Positions 1 through 11,717 of a stretch of DNA of 64,000 nucleotides are shown here, one piece after another. This DNA comes from Lepiota brunneoincarnata (Eukaryota; Basidiomycota; Agaricomycetes; Agaricales; Agaricaceae): contig JAEBUN010000014.1 in NCBI GenBank assembly GCA_023014365.1, forward strand, positions 1 to 64,000, given 5' to 3'. The notes under the pieces were generated by a model. That model did no database searches. It was not told where the DNA came from and worked only from the letters and a program-made list of their open reading frames with translations. The translations under genes and the position numbers were made by a program. Positions within the stretch are counted from its first letter, which is position 1. Each line of letters starts with the position of its first letter.

Positions 1-240
1 TCCTCCTTCCCATCCTTGTCCCCATCCTTGTCCCCATCTCCATCCCCATCCTCCTTCCCATCCCTGTCCCCATTTTCCTTCCCATCCCTGTCCCCATTTT
101 CCTTCCCATCCCTGTCCCCATCCTCGTCCCCATCCTTGTCCCCATCTCCATCCCCATCCCCATCCTCCTTCCCATCCTTGTCCCCATCTCCATCCTCATC
201 CTTGTCCTCAACCTTTCCCTCCCTCTCTTTCCAAACACCC
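1..240. repeat. Pyrimidine-rich minisatellite
   Basis: About 240 bp made of 6-12 bp variants of TCCCCATCC / TTCCCATCC in tandem, running off the left window edge. One frame is open and would give a Ser/Pro-only peptide, but this follows from the repeat and is not evidence of a gene. Confidence 0.9.
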
Positions 241-522
241 TTCCCCTCAGGATCATCAACTTTGGTGCCATCTCTTCGCTCGCACCCTTGCTTCCGCGGC
301 ACTGCTGGAGGAGGAGTGTTCTCGGTGCAAGCTGAGATGCTTGAGGTATAGTGGTCGCTGTGTTCTTTGATCAGGTGAGCGCGCAGCTTCCCAAGTTCAG
401 GCAGCAATGCTGAGCAGTGGGAGCAGGCAAACTGGCCGCAAGGTCCCCCCTGTCGATGGAATTCCTGCAGCCTTCCTGTCATGCCTAGATCCAGGATTTG
501 AGAAGGGAGTGGATGGTTTATT

Positions 523-1081
523 GGGGGGGGGGGGAGAGAGAAATTCAACACTGTACCTCCTTTTTTGGCATCTTCTTTTGTGCGATAGATCACAACCTTG
601 CTGCAGTGAAATTTCCTGGTGTGCTCCTCCAGGTTTGCAGGACTGCTATCGCAAATGGGACAGAATCTATGGTAAGGGGGTAGGGGAAGAAGATGAGTAC
701 CAAGAAGACGCTCTTGGGGGGGGGGGGGGAAAGATGGTGGGCTCACTTTTTGTGGCCGCGGCTCATGATTTTTTTGAGAGTAGAAATCTATCTGGAGCAG
801 GAGGAAAGCTGGGGGGCTGGATCTGTGAATCTGGGAATGGGAGTTGGGAGCAAGAACGTTGAACTTGCTACACCAATACAATGCCATGCTGCTCATCCGA
901 GCTGGGAGGCGATGATTGAATTGAACCATGCCTCCCCCCCCCCCTGCCCCCCCTGATACTGCAAGGGGAGGCAAGTGGACAATGGCTGCTCATATATATA
1001 GCTTGTAATTCAATTGCCAGCCAAGGGGGGGGGGGGGGGGCAGGGGGGGAAATCTCCATTGTCTCTCCCCCCCCCCCCCCC
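523..1081. repeat. Cluster of long G and C homopolymer runs
   Basis: Within 560 bp there are uninterrupted runs of G12 (523-534), G14 (716-729), C11 (934-944), G16 (1025-1040) and C15 (1067-1081), plus several 7-mers. The last two are complementary and 26 bp apart, so they could form a G:C hairpin; the G runs could also form quadruplexes. No gene is supported in 241-1150. Run lengths may contain sequencing or assembly error. Confidence 0.75.
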
Positions 1082-1157
1082 AATCAGCTTAGTTGCTGAG
1101 CCAGGAAAGAGGACATCCCGCAATCATCTTTGCCAATCGGGGGGATTGATCTCGCAC

Positions 1158-1575
1158 ATGATTTTCCTTGCACATGATCTATCTGCTCTCTTACATGACC
1201 TTTTGCAGAGGTGGGGGGTGAATATTCACCAACCCCACCACCTTGGAACGAACGAATGAATGAACATCAGCGCAACCCCGAGACAGATCAATAGCGTGGG
1301 AACATCCACACTCAGATGCGCATCAAATCACCTCAGCACCCGACGCATTGCACATCACTCACTCACTCACTCAGCACCCTGTTGGAACATGCATCACCCA
1401 TGATCACCCATGCAGCAGCTGACACTCGTCTCATTCTCCTCTCTATTAACTTTCTCCAAGCAGCAAAATAAAATAAATAGATGGCCTCACGTGACCTTTC
1501 GCTCTGCCCCCCCTTCGCACCATTTAGGCTCTAGAAAGCCAAGGGCCTTGGGGATTTTCTCGAAACCACTTGGGA
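1158..1575 (+). repeat. Dispersed repeat, copy 1 (inverted partner at 37433-38083)
   Basis: This stretch matches the reverse complement of 37433-38083 over most of its length with gaps. Shared blocks include the CACATGATTTTCCTTGCACA region, the AGATCAATAGCGTGGGAACA region and the GAAAGCCAAGGGCCTTGGGG region. Similarity ends near 1575 on one side and near 1158 on the other. No coding capacity was seen. It is a repeat of unknown class, probably a transposon fragment. Confidence 0.75.
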
Positions 1576-1790
1576 TTAGAACCCCCGACTGGTGGCTACC
1601 CACTGACCCCCAACTTAAAGGAATCCCCCCCCCATCCCCCCCCCATCGGAACTGCTCACGCGGTTCCCAGCATAATAAACTTAGGCGTAAGCGCGCACTA
1701 AAGTCGGCACGGCGATGGTTTCGAAACTCGACGCTAAGTATTTAATTCATTTTCACCCATTTATTGGGGGGATTACGTACACGTTCCGCG

Positions 1791-1845
1791 GATTTTGATC
1801 TATCGATCAAAATCGCAATCGATCGCTATCGGCGACCATCGATTG
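1791..1845. repeat. Two adjacent perfect inverted repeats
   Basis: At 1791-1814, GATTTTGATC and its exact complement flank a 4-nt loop. It is followed at once by CAATCGAT ... ATCGATTG, an 8-bp perfect inverted repeat with a 14-nt spacer. Function unknown; it could be a transposon terminal structure or a protein-binding palindrome. Confidence 0.6.
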
Positions 1846-1954
1846 GACGGCAGGTATCTGACGGATATCGTGCGCCTGATGAGTCTTTTATAAGACGAAA
1901 CGGGTGGGCAGTTGGAAACCCCAACAGCCCGTTGCGCCCCACCGTCGCGACTCG

Positions 1955-2100
1955 TGTATTGACTCCCCTCCCCCAACCCCCTCAGCCAGCCAATCAGAAA
2001 ATATTACAAATGCTGACCAATGCTGACTAAAATTTGTCAGCCAGCCATTATCCCACCCTCGTTGTCCCATTCTCTTATAGATAGATTCTCTATAAGATGG
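1955..2100 (-). mobile_element. Decayed Helitron 5'-end fragment
   Basis: The reverse complement matches the first ~140 bp of the Helitron units at 42154-58382. It contains the 5' TCTATAAGAGAATGGGAC terminus (about 2098-2070), the stretch with two tandem GTCAGCATT-like pieces, and TTTTCTGATTGGCTGGCTG. The rest of the element is missing. A CTTATAGA/TCTATAAG inverted repeat at the terminus looks like a duplicated end. It is a relic, opposite in orientation to the main array. Confidence 0.65.
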
Positions 2101-2241
2101 ATATTGTGACAATGATGATGATTGAAATATTTCTGAAGGATTTACAGGGGTTTCGATGGCGGTGTGACCGAATGTCACACACGGCGTCACACTGTATAAA
2201 GGACTCGTTTTGTGCTTAAATTTCGAAGTGATACTATACAT

Positions 2242-2958
2242 TCAAAACTTGACGAAAAATTCTGTAATTCCGTAATTATATTTTGACAAAGTGTATCTAC
2301 ATATGTACAAAATTTGAAGTGGATACGTTGAGCTTTGTACCCACTGTGTGCAAAATAAGTTTTGGTGTATAAAGGAGTGGTGAGTGACTGTAATCACTAA
2401 TTCTCCAACATCCTCCCCTTGAGCCTTTAACATTTCGAGTGGAGTGACAATGAGATCTCGGAATTGCTGTCTGATTGATTTGGTGACCAGAGTCAGATCG
2501 TTGTGTATCATAGTGTCAAGAATTTGTCGGAAGGACTCATTTCTGGTGGCAAGTTGATATGCTATAGTGGTGAAGAAGCGATGAGGGTTGTCCCTTGAGT
2601 TTGGTCGGGAGAAAAAGAAGGTAGCACCAAGTTTGTGCTCCATGACCTCAGCACACAATTGTGCGACTGCCGATTTGCCTACCCCTGCAGGGCCTTGCAT
2701 CCAAAGGATCCGACTGACGCGGTCCTCACCCCCGAGTGCCCAATTGGTAATCTTGTGAATATGCTCCCTGCAAGTTCCAGGGTGACATATCAGAGGAGGG
2801 TAGTGAGCAGATGAGTCATGCAAGGCATCTGGGGTGGATGCATCGAGAAGTGTTCGGAGACCTGGGGCTGAGTTGCGGCTTGGTGCGGTGGCTGATTGAG
2901 TGGAGGAACTCACCGAGACTTCCGCTGGTATGAATGTTGACGGTATGGGAGATATCAA
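2242..2958 (-). pseudogene. NACHT NTPase gene, N-terminal fragment
   Basis: The 238-codon frame starts with a low-complexity Ser/Thr/Ala stretch. An intact P-loop, GPAGVGKSA, lies at about residues 91-99, followed by a segment (FFFSRP...FFTTIAYQLA...) that I recognise from basidiomycete NACHT/NWD2-type proteins, ending ...RDLIVTPLEML. In that family the Walker B segment (a DGLDEC-like stretch) should follow within about 30 residues. Here the reading runs instead into unrelated AT-rich sequence and stops. The gene has therefore lost its sensor and repeat C-terminus. These proteins are thought to act in self/non-self or stress signalling, but this copy is unlikely to work. A second relic lies at 35620-36300. 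Confidence 0.75.
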
Positions 2959-3834
2959 CGAAATTGGGAATTATGGATAGAAAAGTCATGCGCATCCGAG
3001 AACACGCCCGCCTTTGACATAGTCATACTCCTACAACAAGAGCCACGTTACAGCTTTGCTTTCTCCTCGGCGCATCATTTCCTATACACATGACCGTCAA
3101 CGCCACCAGAAGGCGGTGCCCACCCTGGCGTTCAACTCCCAAGCGCTGAGGCCCGAGTAAAAGGTGGGCGTCCGCGATACGGTACTCTAAGATATGAGTG
3201 CCTGTAGATTGTCCTCGCAAACCAAGTCCTCCTGTACAGTCCCTGACGCTTACCAGTACGGTGTCCTCATACCTGCGTAGGATAGGTCAACATGTTTTCC
3301 TGATAAACCAGCGGACCTTAGAATCGTCGCTGTTACGCAGGGAAGCCCGGAGTCATGAGTACAATTCTTTGGAATGTCCGCTTGGCGGAATGAGTATGAG
3401 ATATTGTTTCGTAGATGATATGGTCCCAGTCTCTTCGCAGGGCTACCTCGCGGGTAAGGTTCTATATCATATGATTTTATATCCAGAATACTGATATATG
3501 CATCATTGTTACTTCCATCGGACACTCAAGGGCCGCCGGACGCTGGGGGTCCCCCCCACGAGCATGCGAACTGCGAACTGTTCCGGCGCTCGCAGATGGC
3601 CTTACAACCATCCAGAGTAATAGTTCCAGATACAGCACTTGAGCGACAAGGGGCCACCAAATCCCCGGTACGCGGTGGTGAGTGTTGCGTACTACAGCAG
3701 GCAAGTCCCAAGCTGCTTTTCGCTTGAGCCTTGCCGAAATTCTGATTTCTTGACACGTGAAAGAGTTCGGCTGCGTCATATCACGTGGTGAAAATAACAT
3801 TGAAACCCGGAACTTCCTTGTTCACCACCAAGCT
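2959..3834. other. No gene recognised
   Basis: Several short overlapping frames occur on both strands, none with a recognisable domain, consistent splice signals or support from a related copy in the window. The last part is presumably the promoter and 5' UTR of the gene starting at 3835. Confidence 0.5.
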
Positions 3835-6116
3835 ATGTCCATGCTACGTCCAAAATCCCTAATATTCTTTAGAAATCCTGTTCTCAAGCTACATGCACGC
3901 AAATTCCGGTTGTTTACGGGTCTCAAAGACGCTTTCGATCCCTCACGCATAGAACGCGCAGAAGACGAGGTGGATGTTTGTATTGTGGGAGGGGGTCCGG
4001 CCGGGCTCAGTGCAGCCATACGACTCAAACAGCTAGAAAGAGAGAAAGGAAAAGAGATTCGTGTTGTCGTCCTCGAAAAAGGATCCGAAGTTGGTGCGTC
4101 TCTATCCTCATCCGGGGTCCAACCATCACCCCATGTTCACACCATCATAGGCTCACATATTGTTTCGGGCGCCGTCATCGAGCCTCGCGCACTCAACGAG
4201 CTCATCCCCAACTGGCAGACCCTCGGTGGTCACCCTCTTACGCGGCCTGCCACCTCTTCCCGCATGCGGTTCCTCACGTCTCAGTACTGTCTCCCATTCC
4301 CCCACCCCCCGCAGATGAACAATGACGGAAACTACATCGTGTCACTTTCCCAGTTCACCCGTTGGCTGGCCAATATCGCAGAGAGTGAATATGGCGTAGA
4401 GATTTATCCTGGTTTTGCTGGTTCCCAACTTCTTCTCAGCCCTGAGATTGATGCTCAAGATCCCTGGGGCAACAACGTCCGTAGTGTCCAAGGTGTTATA
4501 ACCAACGAAGTCGGCCTTGCTCGAAACTTTACCACAAAGTCCTCCTTCGAGCCTGGTATGGCCTTCCGCGCCAAAGTCACGCTCCTTGGTGAGGGTGCTC
4601 ATGGTTCCCTATCCAAACAGGCAATAAGCATGTACAAGCTCCGAAAACAATCCCAACCCCAGACCTACGGGATCGGTCTCAAGGAAGTTTGGCGTGTTGA
4701 CCCAGAACAATATCAGCCTGGAAAAGTCGATCACTTTCTGGGCTGGCCGCTGCCACGCGATGTCTATGGTGGAGGTTGGGAATACCATATGGGCGACGGC
4801 CTTGTTAGCATTGGTCTCGTTCTCGGCCTCGACTATAAAAATCCCTGGTTGAGTCCATACCGTGAGTTCCAGGCAAGTCCCTGCCGCTTTCACTCAACCT
4901 CTTCATTAACCTGCATGCTAGCGCCTCAAACATCATCCCCATTTCCGTAAACTTCTTTCTGGAAGCTCTGAACGACTTTCGTACGCTGCACGTGTGCTTA
5001 ATGAAGGTGGTCTTCAGTCTGTGCCCAAGCTTCATTTCCCCGGCGGCGCCCTGGTCGGGTGCGCTGCCGGTTTCCTCAACGTTACCAAGATTAAAGGTAC
5101 CCACAACGCTATGAAGACTGGTATGCTTGCAGCAGAGTCCGCCTACACTGTCGTACACTCTACGGAGGGAGCCTCAAAATCGGTTGCCGCAGCGAATATG
5201 GCTTCGTACGAAACTGCGTTCAAGGACTCATGGGTCTATGAAGACCTCCGCGAAGTACGCAATATCCGACCTTCGTTTAACACTCAACTCGGCCTTTGGG
5301 GTGGTGTTATCTACTCTGGTATCGATTCACTCTTCCTCAGGGGAAACACCCCATGGACGTTCCGCCATACAGCTGCAGGCGTGAAGGAGAAACATAGTGT
5401 ATGTTACCCTTCCCCCTTCCAATGGCAAACTCACTGTATCTAATACTGAACAATAGGACAGCACCTCCTCCCTCGATTCTGTTCACACTGAACCCGCAAG
5501 CTGGCATCAACAAATCGACTACCCACCATTCGAACCTCCGCTTTCGACCGACCTCATGACAAGTGTTGCACTCACAGGTACCAACCACAGTGAAGACCAG
5601 CCTGTACACCTTCGTGTCGTCAGGACCCATGAATTCATGAAAGAACTTGAGAGAGCCGGTGCAGGCGATGAGGGGGCAAATGTCGCGGTTGGTGCCGGGT
5701 CAAAGGCAGTGGAGACGTGTGCGAAGCAGGCGGTGGACGTGGAAGAGGAGAAGAGTAGGAGGCGGGAACATGTGAGAGTGAATGTGGGCGAATATGCGGG
5801 GTTGCTTGGGAGGGCGTGCCCGGCGGGTGTTTATGAGTATGTTGAGCAGGAAGGAGGGGAGCTCGAGGAGGAGGGGTGGAAGGGGAAACAGTTGGTTATT
5901 AATTCTCAGGTATGTCCTGTGGCTTTCTCGATCGTTTTGTTATTAATGTGACTGCGGACAGAACTGTATCCATTGTAAGTTGTGCGATGTCAAGGTTCCG
6001 ACGCAGGATATCACTTGGACTGTACCTGAGGGCGGAGGAGGTCCCAAGTACAGTGAGCGATTCGTTCCACTTTTGTATAAGGCACTAATTTCCCCCTCCC
6101 TGCAGCCAACACCTAG
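3835..6116 (+). CDS. CIR2: Electron-transfer-flavoprotein:ubiquinone oxidoreductase (ETF-QO), mitochondrial
   Basis: Passes electrons from ETF (fatty-acid and amino-acid oxidation) to ubiquinone at the inner mitochondrial membrane, using FAD and a 4Fe-4S cluster. Six exons: 3835-4093, 4151-4872, 4922-5398, 5457-5909, 5962-6052, 6106-6116, giving 670 aa, close to the usual fungal length. Start at 3835 gives a basic, Arg/Lys/Phe-rich leader typical of mitochondrial import; an upstream in-frame ATG at 3757 is less likely. FAD-binding GGGPAG is at residues 52-57. The family blocks [22 protein letters not shown] and FPGGALVGC are present. Cluster cysteines are Cys607, Cys639, Cys642 and Cys645 (CIHCKLC). 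The second intron is GC-AG (GCAAGT...TAG) and the last exon is only 11 nt, supplying the C-terminal TNT-stop. The gene looks intact. Confidence 0.95.
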
Positions 6117-9100
6117 TTGTAGGTAGCGTTTGTACATTATGGGTGATAAACAGTGTGGGTGAACCGAAGTGAGATGTCTTCGAGGCAGATTGTTCTGGTA
6201 GGTCAACAACACTACGAATTGCGTGTAAAGCGGGAAAGGTTTCTGCCCATTACCAATGAGCCGAAAGAGTGAGGACGACGGCAACGGCTATGGTATCAGA
6301 ATATCGGCGCCCCATGGTAAGAGCAATGAAGATGGTGTTGAGGGTGATTCAACAACAGCCCCCGATGGGACGGGTTGGAAGGAACCCGACCCAAGCGGCG
6401 ACGATGGGTGGGAGGTCCTGGGGGTATTGGGCGTAAAGGAACGAGGTATGTATTGTACAAGTATCATAGACTACCGGGATGTGCAAAGGGAAGCAATGGA
6501 CAAAATTTTACATGACAACAAGGGCATTATGCTAGGCAAAATGTTTCTCCAGTCGCAGATTCAAGAAATGTTACCGGCAGCACCAGAGATTTGGATTGCA
6601 AAGCTGGAGTTTCAGTCTCTTGGAATGGAATCACAGGATGTACATACACGAGACAACGGGGGTCCAGGACAATACCCCCCTCGATCTTCGGAACTAGAAT
6701 CGTTGTTGAGTGCTGATCGTTTAGATCTGCCAAGATATGTTTGTTCATTGCACCCGGTTGCGAAGTTCAGGTAGTGTCAGTGTGTGATAAAAGTTGCCAT
6801 CCTGGAGGCATAGTGGACCCTTGCACCCTCGATAGTGTTCAGTCTGTCGATGAAACGTGTTCAAATTTTTTTCTGGTTCCCACAGTGGCAATTGTTGGTT
6901 GTTGATGTTGCATGACGACTCGAGGTCCGAGGAACGCTTCAATTGATGAAACTCGAACTCGGCGCCAACCATGGGGAGATCTGTCAAGATTAAGGGAGAG
7001 TGTATATATGAGATAGGTTTCGTTTAGTCTGTCAGCTTCCTTAATTGTTAGAGTGCCTGATTTGTACTTTCTTCCGGATGCTTGAATGAATTCATGCGAG
7101 GGAACAGCCAAAGATTAGGGCTATCGTACCCCGTTGGTTTCCTTCCCATTGGTTGAAGAAGAATGGAATCTCTGGGGTTGGGACTGTCTATGTCAATGTG
7201 CCTATCTCCTTGGGCCTGATTTGATGCGTCCCATATCTGCGAAATTTATAGAGGCGGTCTGAGTTCATTGTGAGTTCCATGAAAAGTACCCAGCGTCGAA
7301 GAGCCGAGTTTCTTTTGGGCTTCAAGTGCCTGTGTAATGTTATTCGCAGGCAAGAGCGATCACTGAGGCCCTGAATGTCCTTGAGAACGATAAATGCCAG
7401 CGGTGGCAAAGAGGGAAATGCCATATAGCCGTTTAATAGTGATGATATGATGATGATACACGAATAAGGATGATGCCACAGCATCACGAACACGTCACCT
7501 CCTTCGTTCACCCCTATCCTCCCTGCCAGTCATTCAGAATTCTTTACCAATGAACTGTGACTCAATCACCGCCGTTCGTAAGTGCTTCGCATAACCTGTA
7601 ACCCTTAGTAAGGTACTCATTCACATATCCCAATCGAGCTCGAGACGTATTACATTCTGGGCTTGTGCTTGGATATCGGACCCTTGGCCGGTTTCCGTGC
7701 ACTGGTATTGTTAGATTCTACAGAGTCGATCCTCATCAGTAGATCTTGGGAGGTCGGGTAATATGAGTGTGGGCAATGGATATGTGGGGCCGCTTTAGGC
7801 GCCAAACTGACAGTTCGAAAATTCTTTTCCTAACAGAGTAATTACATGCAACATTTTGTCGTTGACTTTTGAATGGCTCTAATTGTTCCCAGCCCCAGCT
7901 TATGGACAAAACTCTCTAGGCGGCCCCAAGACCATCCTCATGAGAGAGTCTTACCGTAACGAGCTCGGCAGTTAGTTAATTGCTAATTGAAGAGCGAGCT
8001 GTTCACAGGATCGGGTCAACCTCCACTAGACTCCAGAATAGGTATGGTGACTCATCGGGTGACCATGCTGCCTGTCTCCTAGACGCAGCGCCGTCGCAAA
8101 AACCATGCACATCTCCCGCCTCACTTGAGAATTCTTAATCGAAGGTACTCAGAGTCTCGGAAGAACCCGAGGTTATGGTTACCAGGCTCTAACGGAACAT
8201 GATTTGCCATGTACCCTAAACAAAGCTTGGAAAACTTGTAAGGATAGAACAACGACAGGAGTATGTAGTCCCAGAGCTGGTGCGAGACAGATTTCAGCAC
8301 TCGGCGAATGTAAAGGGGATAGACCAGCAGGCGTGGTAAGCCATAAGAGACAGACCTATAGGGTAACTGTTTCAAGAGGTGGTAATATATTTTTCCCACA
8401 CTTCGGCTATGTCGGTTAGTTGTATAGGGACATCGAGGGAAATGAACTCAATGCCGACATCTTCCCCGTCGACCTGCGGTATCGAGAGAAATAAGGCTGA
8501 TCACCGTTCAACCTCGCTTCCGTTTGGACTGTGGCGAGCGATTGGTGACAGTCCGTGCTCTGACAGGGACGGGAATATGGGTACTGACAGGTTGGGTGAA
8601 TGAACATGGGGATGAGGGAAGAAAGGAAACCGGGAAGGGGAGACGGCGACGCTGACTACGTGAATGAAACTTGTGCCCCATCACGCCTCATCCATCAAGA
8701 CTGGCACCCTGGTGGGAAGGAGTCTCCAACGGTAGGGGTGATATTAGGTGAAGAATCCGGAAATAGGCGACGGCCGCCTGCTGCGGAAGGCGCCCCTGAA
8801 ATAAGTAATTTGAGAGCAAGACCGTGATGTCCAACACGGGAGGGAATGGAAGACACACTGGTGAGTCCCCAAGAGCCTTCTGGCTGTTAATGGTCCACAA
8901 TTCCCACCGGTGAGCGATTCTCTCCCAGTCCCTCCATAAGATTGTGCCCCGAACAAGAGTATTTGCTTGGAAGGTATGGAAGGGAATGACTTTTGTCGAC
9001 CATCTCCGTAGCTTGACGCCTAGACAAAGGTAAGTGGTTTGAGTTGTACAAGCCCTGAAAGAACTTTCGCGCCAGGGGTTGCAGACGACCACCAGGGACG

Positions 9101-10176
9101 TAAAAAATGAACATCAGAACCTTAGTGATTGAGTGTAAATTCAAATAGAGTTTGCAAAAGGCTCGTATCACATCAATTACGATCGGCTCGCAAACAAAAG
9201 TGGACACCAATATGAGATCTTTGATCTGGGTCGGTGCCGACCCCTTCCCTAACTCAACTTTGAGGGGTATACGCCCGGTTTGAAGCGCAAGGGGATGAAA
9301 CATGTGGAACCGGTCCAAGCACGCAGTATTATCAAGATGGCTTTGCTAGGCCTGCGATGCCATGAGAGTGAGATATTGTCTCCGCCCCTTCCCGTGACAA
9401 TAAACATACCTATGACTGGTGCCGGTTAACCTGTGCGGCCGTCGTTGCCAGAAGACGGTGAGTGACTTGAATGAGAAGGGGAGAGCAGGACCTCCATTCT
9501 GTAGTGTCACAAACGTGTGATGGGCCGGACGGCGTGTGCGCGAGTTCTGCATCTGTTTGAACGAGGATGCTGGTTCCAGAACTCCGGGGCCGCCCGTAAC
9601 ATACTCCTTTCTCTTTCATCCAAGTCCTCCCATCTCATTTCGGCCATGATGATTCAATGCGGTGCGTCAGGCTAGCTATCTGCACATTTTCTCGGACTGG
9701 TGCTACCTCCCCTCGAGTGTTTGGTTATGTCGAAATCATCATGATCGCGACCCCGACGACCCGCACAACGTAGGGCACAGTGTCAGTTGGCTTCACTAAA
9801 AGTGCTCGAGTTCGGCAGAGTCAATGAGATAGACCCTGCAGCCAGTCGTCTTCTGCCCTGACAACCAAAGGGTTGGGTGGCCGGGAAAGTCGGATAAAGG
9901 GGGATTGGAATCGTCGATCATTGATGAAGATTTATGAGGCGCGCGATGAGGGACGACTAATGTGTTGGGTAAAATAAACTCTACCGATGCAAGGGGAACA
10001 ATCTCCCACGGCCGAATGGCGGTGGTATTGGCTCTAGCGTCGCAGAGGAGCTCACCCTGGAAAACCCTGGCAACGTCGCGCACCAAGTTCATGCCCCCAA
10101 AATCACAGTCCCCATTGAATACCTCCCGGCTCCCAGCTGCCTATCCCTAGGGTACCATCGAGCCCCTCTGGCTGGG
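6117..10176. other. 4-kb stretch without a supportable gene
   Basis: Both strands carry only short frames (the longest about 170 codons at 6256-6774), without domains, signal peptides or splice patterns I can defend. Composition is host-like (CpG present), so a multi-exon species-specific gene or a non-coding transcript cannot be excluded. A hydrophobic minus-strand stretch near 9080-9200 was considered and not called. Confidence 0.4.
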
Positions 10177-10183
10177 TATTTAA
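10177..10183 (+). promoter_or_regulatory. TATA-like box of the sesquiterpene synthase gene
   Basis: TATTTAA lies 78 bp before the preferred ATG at 10261, in an otherwise GC-rich region. The spacing suits a fungal TATA element. Assigned by position only. Confidence 0.4.
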
Positions 10184-10260
10184 GGCCAAGTCCGTCCCCT
10201 AGTGGTTCCAAAAATCCAAGCGATAAGCTCCGACAAGTTTTCCCCTGCTTGATATCCGAC

Positions 10261-11491
10261 ATGTCTTCCGTCCAACAGTTCCGCCTACCAGATCTCTTCG
10301 CAGGTTGTCCTCTTGAGGCCGATGTAAATCCACACCATCAAGAGGCAGCCGCGGAGTCTCGCGCTTGGGTCAACTCCTTTCATGCCTTCTCCGGAAATAT
10401 ACAAGTCGAGTTCACCGAGACTCACTTGGAACTTTTGGCCTCGCATATATACTGGTACGCCGACTATGAGCAATTTCGAACGACCTGCGACTTTGTGAGT
10501 TCAATCCAATGGCATGCAGATGGATACCTGATCATGATACTTTTTTCAGATGAATGTATTCACTGTCTATGACGATATTACCGATGAACAGAATGGAAGG
10601 GATGCCAGAAACACTTCCTTCAATTTTATTCAGGCAATGCGGGATTCCGACTGGGATGACGACTCTGTGGTAACAAGGATGACAAAACAGTAAGCTGATT
10701 CTCCTTCACGTCTGGCTCGGGGGCACTGACATGACTGCTAGATTCCGTGCCCGCATCGGCCGGCTTGCAGGGCCTAACAATCTTCGTCGGTTAATTGATA
10801 TCTGGGAGATCTCCGCGCATTCTGTTACCAGAGAAGCAGAACTCCGAGAGGCGGGCGAGATCCTTCCTCTGGACGAGTACATTCCTCATCGGCGGTACAA
10901 CTCTGCCTCTTTGACGTGCCTCGCCCTTGTTGAGTATGCCCTCGGCATTGATCTACCTGAGGAGGTATACTTGAACCCGGCGGTCTCGAAGGCCCTCCTC
11001 GCTGCGTGTGATCATTCCTGCTACGTGAATGTGCGTCCACGCATGATTTTTATCGATCGATCCTATGCTGAGGCTCAACTTCCTAGGATATCTGTTCCTA
11101 CAATAGGGAACAAGCAAAAGGGCAAGACGGTAATAACGTCGTGACTCTCCTGATGAAAGAACGCAATATGTCTCTCCAGGAGGCATGCGATTATGTCGGC
11201 GTCTGCTGCCAGCAGCTCGTAGATGATTATCTCTCCGCGCGAGATGAGATCGGAGAAACCCTCGGCGGTGATGTTTCACGGTTTATCAAAGGGATAGGGA
11301 GCTTCTTGATTGGATATACAACGTGCGCAACCGCTTTCTCTACGCACGCTGAAGTGAGCTACCTATCTGACCAGTCTCCTAGGTGGTGTTTCGGAACCCC
11401 CCGTTATTTTGGTCCCGGTCACAGTGAGGTCAAGCGTAATTTGACTGTGGTATTGAGGCCCAAGGAGGCGCCCGAAAAGGTTGACTCTTGA
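10261..11491 (+). CDS. Class I sesquiterpene synthase
   Basis: Cyclises a prenyl diphosphate, most likely farnesyl diphosphate, to a sesquiterpene hydrocarbon in the cytosol. Five exons: 10261-10494, 10550-10689, 10742-11030, 11087-11332, 11393-11491, giving 335 aa, normal for basidiomycete enzymes. The Mg-binding aspartate motif is YDDITDE (Asp86, Asp87, Asp90). The NSE motif is NDICSYNRE (Asn221, Ser225, Glu229) and is only complete when the intron 11031-11086 is removed, which confirms that splice. The C-terminal RYFG lies just before the end. The fourth intron (11333-11392) is 60 nt and has no stop in frame, so it is easily missed; removing it restores the family pattern W-C-F-G-T-P-R-Y. 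An in-frame ATG 12 nt upstream (10249) is possible. Overall layout resembles the protoilludene/trichodiene-like groups, but the product cannot be read from sequence. Confidence 0.93.
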
Positions 11492-11717
11492 GTCAAAATT
11501 CGAAGTGGCGGTCATATTTAGAGGATCTAGTTCATTTAACACCCATGTTCGTTTGTATACATCCTTTATAGAATTTAAACACTTTTCATATAGTTGTTAA
11601 CACCTCATGAAGTCCCCCAGCACAGAGATCAGACATGCTCACAACGTAGGCGGACTCCTCGGATGACCATATTGTCGTGCAATTGAAGCTTTTTTTGTGC
11701 TCTGTCAATCAATCCCA

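Noticed and set aside
6256..6774. 172-codon plus-strand ORF after the ETF-QO gene
   Set aside because: Low-complexity Gly/Asp start, no domain, no splice context. Long frames of this size occur by chance in GC-balanced DNA.
8887..9318. Minus-strand ORF with hydrophobic segments
   Set aside because: Could suggest a membrane protein, but hydrophobicity is patchy, frames overlap incompatibly and no exon chain was found.
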